From NCBI GenBank assembly GCA_033085395.1, contig JANQBS010000096.1, positions 62,001-126,000 on the forward strand: DNA of 64,000 nt. The letters are read 5' to 3'. Origin of the DNA: Xanthoparmelia taractica. Taxonomy: Eukaryota; Ascomycota; Lecanoromycetes; Lecanorales; Parmeliaceae. A model generated the notes under the pieces. The model saw only the letters and a program-made list of their open reading frames with translations, did not search any database and had not been told where the DNA came from. Of the stretch, positions 59,046-64,000 are shown one piece after another. The position numbers and the translations under genes were made by a program. Every line of letters starts with the position of its first letter. Position 1 is the stretch's first letter.

Positions 59046-62041
59046 CTAAGGGTTTGTAGGTGGTTCTGTCCTGGACGGATCTTGCACCGCTGTCGTTTAT
59101 TGGATTGGTGGAAGGTCAAGAGAGGATGATGTTCTTGCTATTCTTTCGAGTTCGCCGTGGTATTTTTTTGGTATTTTTTTTTTGGGCGCACTTGATGCAA
59201 CCTTCTGACAGTCTTATGCTCTCGGTGATTATTTGGCTTTTGCGTTTAAAGGTAAATATCCGTAATTGTGGTTCTGGTACTGAGAGGCAGGTCCGGAGAA
59301 AACAAGGCGCAATGGCGTTTTATTCGCAGAAGTCAGTATCGGTTGATTCGGAGGGGCAGGAGGAAAGGTAGAGAGGGGAGAGGCTCGCGTAGGGAACGTG
59401 GAATTATCCTAAAGCTTCTCAGATTAAGTTGCAGGTACTGCATATGCAAGAGTGTTGGGTTTCAACAGTCGATGGGAGAGTAGGATCTCGAGCCCGCGAA
59501 TAATAATAATAATAGGGTATGTTTTGTTTGTGAGAAGCTCAGAAGTGTGCCTAGAATGCCGAATCCCCAAGTGCAAGCCCAGGCTCTCGGGTCCGTCGAT
59601 CAGGCGGACGATCGCAGGAGCTGTCAGTGCAGTAAAGTAGATCTCCGCTGCAAGTCCCGTCCGACGGCGGGCAAAAAATTGATACAGGATGCAAAAGGGT
59701 ATCAGATGGCAGTAATAATAATAATACTGTAATAATAGTAATGAGAGAAGCAATAGTAGTAGTAGTAGTCGTAGTAGTAGTAGTAGCAGTAGTATTACTG
59801 GTAATCATAGGAGGGGAAAGAGAATTCGAGTCCAAGCTTTTCAGGGAGGATTGTTGTTGGGGTGTGAAGCCTTGAAGGGGGGAAAAGGGATTGGTTTGTT
59901 TGTTGGCGCGTTATAGATAGTGTCGATTTTGGTTCCTTTGTCCAGCTTTTAAGGGTGGGCTTGCGGCAGGCGGTCTGAAAGGCTGGATGCGGGCTTCGTC
60001 GTCTTCTACTTCGTCTGCTGCTTCCTCTGACAGGGCCTTGTTTGTGCCGCTGTGACCTTGATAATGCCGCTCAGTTAGTAAGTACTTTTTCCATTCTAGC
60101 TGAAGGGGGACAGTTTGATTAGATGGAGCAATTGGACCAGAATGTATGTCACCTTTTTGATTAATATTATTATTATGAGTGATGCCCTTAACGGTGATTA
60201 TAAACGTAAGGAGGTGGCCGTGTCGCCGTCCGGCGAGAGCTCTGGCCCCCGTCTCGCCAATCTGTCGCTTGATAGAGTCCCTTTGGGACTTGTTCGATCA
60301 AGATGAGTGGGAGGGACGCGGACATGGACAGACTAGGGACAGGATTGGTCTCGGTCATCTTAAACCCATGCGGAAAGACTGCTTTCATCTGACCGTCTAA
60401 CCCTTCTCTGCCTGACGTTGAGATAGACGCAGACTCTGTAGGCCGCCGGATCGAACGATTGATTCTTGTCTCCATCTCCTAGAGTTCTACGGAATGTCTA
60501 TCTATGTTTTACATCTCCAATTTATAGACATGTTGAGCTTAGAACTATACCCACTCTTCAAGCTTGACAGACTATGCTCATTTCGACGGTATTCTGTGTT
60601 GAGAGGTTTTCTCTTGAGCGCGAATGCTCGAATTTCGAGGACGATGGAGTCGTCAAATCACGTACAGCTAGATAGCCGCATAGGGATTTGGTCATGGAAG
60701 GGAGGCTTCGGAAGGCTGAATATGACCTCGAGAATGGCTTGCTATTCTTTTTGGACGAGCTGAATTTCGATTGGAGCTTAAAGAGGGTGTACGGATCTCA
60801 CGTCAAGATGTCGACCGGTTGAATTATCTACCCCGGTCTCTGTGGCAGTAACCTGTCTGGGCCTAGTCCGAATATACATTCCTTGCAGCTGACAGGGGTC
60901 TCTCTCTTTTGCGCAACGACAAGAAGTGGCCCCCTCGGCATAGAAGTCTAGACTTTTAGACCTTACTAATAATCCAACTCAAATGATCTCGCAACCTTTT
61001 CCCCTCGAGGTTGAATCAATACCTTTGCACCTACTCCAACAACGTCTTAGTTGGAGCGCATACTGATTTAAGGGCCATTTGCCTGAGGTTGAGAGGCCCC
61101 GTTTTGCAAATACCGAGCCGTCGAATTGGACAGCGGTTGCTGCTTCACGGCTGCTCGTATTGGGATCATTATCTCACAGGCTGTCTCTTGCAAAGGCATC
61201 CACCCGACCTTGAAGAGGTAGGGTTAAGCGGAGAGTGACGGAAGCTTAGCCTGACTTTGTTCAAAAAGGTAGACCAAGTAAGAATAGTGACCCGAGTCGA
61301 CGGATATTGTTTAACGTTTGAGGAAAGTATCTCTCGCTCAAAGCTTCTTGGATGCTGGGCCCCCCATCGTAAGGGCTCAACCGTGGTTCCGGGTTGCGGA
61401 GACATTTGATGAGATCTTACGTACTATTGCGGAAGCCCAAATAAGTCCGTGGCAGTGCCTTAGTGATGCCATTTCAGGGTATGAGACGGAAATCACCGTA
61501 CTTCTAGTGTGTAGAAGTATTTCGTACAAAGTCACAAGTTCGAGGGTTGAAAGGGACGGGGGTCCAGAGACCATCTTCGGACGGCGCACGGAATCGGCGA
61601 TGTCAAGCTTGATCATGCTTCAAAAAAAATTGAAGTTACATGAGTACGAAGCAGTCAAGCACACAGCTACTAACCTTATTGACATGATACTACTTGATAC
61701 TATCCCTTTCATTCAGCTCGAGCAAAGACGTCAGACTCGCTTGAGTCGGTAGCGCTTTTTGGGGAGGGACTTTTAACAATCCCTTGCATGAGACTTTCGC
61801 TTATTTGACTTTTTGATTGGTCGAGGCTACATCGACCCAAGGATCGACTGCGGTCTTTGGTGTCTTGGCACCGAATCGACCCCACGTTCATTTATTGGGG
61901 GATGGGATGGGATGGGATGCCGCAAATTCTTTCTTCCGCTGAGTTGCGGCGACCCCCTCTGAGCCGACCATCGAAAAGCTCGGTAGAAGGGAAAGATAAT
62001 CGTGATGGTGAGGATTAATAATAAACAATTATAATAATGAA

Positions 62042-62083
<42 letters not shown>

Positions 62084-64000
62084 TACAATACTAATAAATG
62101 ATAATAATAGAATATGTCAATGCCGAGTTACTATCTGCATCATGCGTCTTGATCTGGTGCATTTCTGTTGGGTAAGATTTCCCAGGTGGCATGTTTTAGA
62201 AGAGGCTCGATGATTGTGCAGTACGAAGTATGAGCAGGAAAAGCAAAGATTGAAATATCTGCAAGTGTCCGTATACGTACTACTTTAGTGTCTCCGGAAT
62301 CTTGCATGCAGCTATCAATCTTTCGGGTCACGCCTCTTAGGCCAACCTGCTATACCCAGCCAATCGACTTTATCCCCCCAAAGGCGCCATCCCACCGACA
62401 CCCGCAGCCCTCAGCCAGCCATGCCTCGTGGCAATCGCAACTAAAGAAGGCTAAAATATTATCTTATTCAGAGTTGATCCAAGTGGTCTGAGTGGGTGAA
62501 AGGTTGGGCATCCTGCCAAATGCCAAATGCCAAATTTCACCACCTCCTTTCGCCTGCATGAACCAATGAATTTTTGGACAGCCGAGTGTCTGATAGATAA
62601 GGCAATCACAAGGGGATAGAAGTGATTGTTTGATAGATTGTTGATAAATATTTGTAATTCGGACTTCGGATTTTGAATGTCCCATTTGCCAATCATGTGA
62701 AAGTCACATCATTCTGCATCAGATGCAGGAAGCAGATGCAAATCCGTTGACCCATGCACATTGTGCGGTCCCGAATCCGGAATTTATTTTCTTTCTTTTT
62801 GGCAGAAGAAGCGACAATGACTGGTTACCGACATCAAATATCTCCCCTGATCAAAGCAGCCAGACCACGTGGGAAATCAAGGGACCGTGCACCGGCTTCG
62901 GGGGGCTGCTGGGTATGTACATCTAGCCTGGTGTGCTTGTGCTGCAGCATCGCTCTCGCCGACGGAAACTATGCTCCCACCCCTGCCGGCCGGCACTCAC
63001 TCCTGCATGACAAAAGAAACGGAAATGGCCTTCCCTTTTCGGACTGCGTAGGATAACCAAATGCAGCTGCAATTTGGAATCGCGATGGTTCGGTTTGGGA
63101 ACCGTAGATCTGGAACATACGTAGTAGCCTGCAGTATTCGGGAAACTGGAGGGGGCGGAAAATATTAGAGCGACATGATTGATTGATTGATTGACTTTGA
63201 TAACGATCAACGATTTAAAAGTACAGCCCTAGCGCTAATCCTCATCCGTCTTGCCTTCCATTCGGATGGTCCTTGCCTCATCACATTGGCCGAATACGCA
63301 GCAAGATCACTGCTCATGACAATGGCCGAATGTAGGTCTTTTGGTGTTGCTCCTCCCTTCAATGCCTGTCGACAGTCATCGATGTGGGAGTGATCTACCT
63401 GATTGATCCCTTTCCATCGCTCCTCGTCGAGCCAGAACCCATTCCGTCCTCTTGCTTCCTCACTTTTCACTGCTACACCATCCAATGTCATGGAAAAAGT
63501 TGGCCATGGACCCAGTTTTCTGGCTATGATCCCCCCAAAGACACCCAATCTTTGCTCACGCGTAGCTGGGGTATCGATTTACGAGCATAGCACCCACCCA
63601 CCTGTCTTCTCCAATCTCTTCAATCTTGGGTATCTGCACTCCACCATGTGGACTCATCGACAATATTCCCATCTGTCATCGTACAGTTTTTATGGATCCT
63701 GAGTTCAGCAGGTTTTTGTGTGCTATTAGAAGTGGGGGCCTTCGTGTTTTGCGCCGATTACTCATGAGTGTTTGGGGGCTGTGGTGCCTTTGCATATCTT
63801 CTTAGGCTCCATGTTGGATCTTGACCTCTACTGTTCCTTCTACCTTGATCTCATGTTTACGTCATTTTGAGAATATTGTGCCTCTGTGCGAGTCCTCTTC
63901 TATCGGATCACATGGTTGAGCAAGTCGGCCCGTCAGGCATCAATCTGTTCTCTACGTTCCCGCCAAAACAGAGCAGCCAAGACTCTCCCTCAGTGTTTGT
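59046..64000. other. 5 kb upstream of the C2H2 gene, microsatellite-rich, no gene identified
   Basis: No reading frame with family features was found. The stretch contains a TAG/GTA run (about 59745-59796), ATT/TAA runs (about 59500-59512, 59711-59740 and a long one at 62031-62104), a GGGAT run (about 61899-61919), and a GATT run (about 63178-63193). A plus-strand frame of 144 codons at 61318-61752 (MRKVSLAQSFLDAGPPIVRA) is unrecognised and uncalled. The missing first exon of the C2H2 gene may lie in the first kilobase. Confidence 0.45.
62031..62104. repeat. AAT/ATA trinucleotide microsatellite
   Basis: An imperfect run of AAT units, interrupted by TGATAATG, in gene-free DNA. Confidence 0.85.

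Noticed and set aside
59551..59835. Minus-strand frame encoding poly-Thr and hydrophobic residues
   Set aside because: It reads through a TAG/ACT microsatellite and lacks an ATG at its start; a repeat artefact.
1..64000. CRISPR arrays, operons or prokaryotic features
   Set aside because: The DNA is clearly nuclear fungal, with spliced genes; no regularly spaced repeats were seen.

Overview
This window is nuclear DNA from a filamentous ascomycete (Pezizomycotina). The evidence is the many 50-70 nt GT-AG introns with CTRAY-like branch sites, fungal-type genes (a Zn2Cys6 regulator, a Dbf2/Sid2 kinase, a Hsl1/Gin4-type septin kinase, a DUF4188 protein) and AT-rich tracts that look like repeat-induced point mutation (RIP). 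The class cannot be fixed from sequence alone; Dothideomycetes or Leotiomycetes would be my guess. Most genes were rebuilt exon by exon. Where exon coordinates are given, the summed exon length is a multiple of three.

Layout. 1-1250 is an AT-rich, RIP-like tract. 1666-7422 holds a divergent pair: REC8 meiotic kleisin (-) and the Dbf2/Sid2 (SidB) kinase (+). 7895-13520 (-) is a giant RRM protein. 14297-14977 (-) is a small Fmp46-like thioredoxin-fold gene. 15556-17250 is a decayed zone with a broken peroxiredoxin gene and another damaged reading frame. 18074-24647 is gene-dense: acyl-protein thioesterase (-), secreted fasciclin-domain protein (+), Ubp6 (-), Arp2/3 subunit ARPC4 (+). 26846-31105 (+) is a second large RRM protein. 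31106-37312 is a 6.2 kb stretch in which I find no gene, ending at a Zn2Cys6 regulator (37313-38763, +). Then come a DUF1348 protein (-), a DUF4188/af470-like protein (+), a WD40 gene lying between two RIP-like tracts (44260-45683, +), POP1 of RNase P/MRP (+), the Hsl1/Gin4/Cdr2-type kinase (-), and a C2H2 regulator (-) with about 5 kb of gene-free, microsatellite-rich DNA upstream.

How the genes relate. There is no operon and no convincing biosynthetic cluster. The set is mainly housekeeping and cell-cycle genes (REC8, SidB, Hsl1-like, Ubp6, ARPC4, POP1) with some surface, redox and regulatory genes. No CRISPR, tRNA or rRNA gene was found, and I see no clear previously undescribed multi-gene system. 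The best leads are the peroxiredoxin pseudogene that has lost its catalytic-cysteine segment, the WD40 reading-frame break between RIP tracts, a recurrent intergenic palindrome (TACGAAGTAC family), two large RRM proteins with uncharacterised conserved-looking regions, and two transcription-factor genes with very long gene-free upstream DNA.
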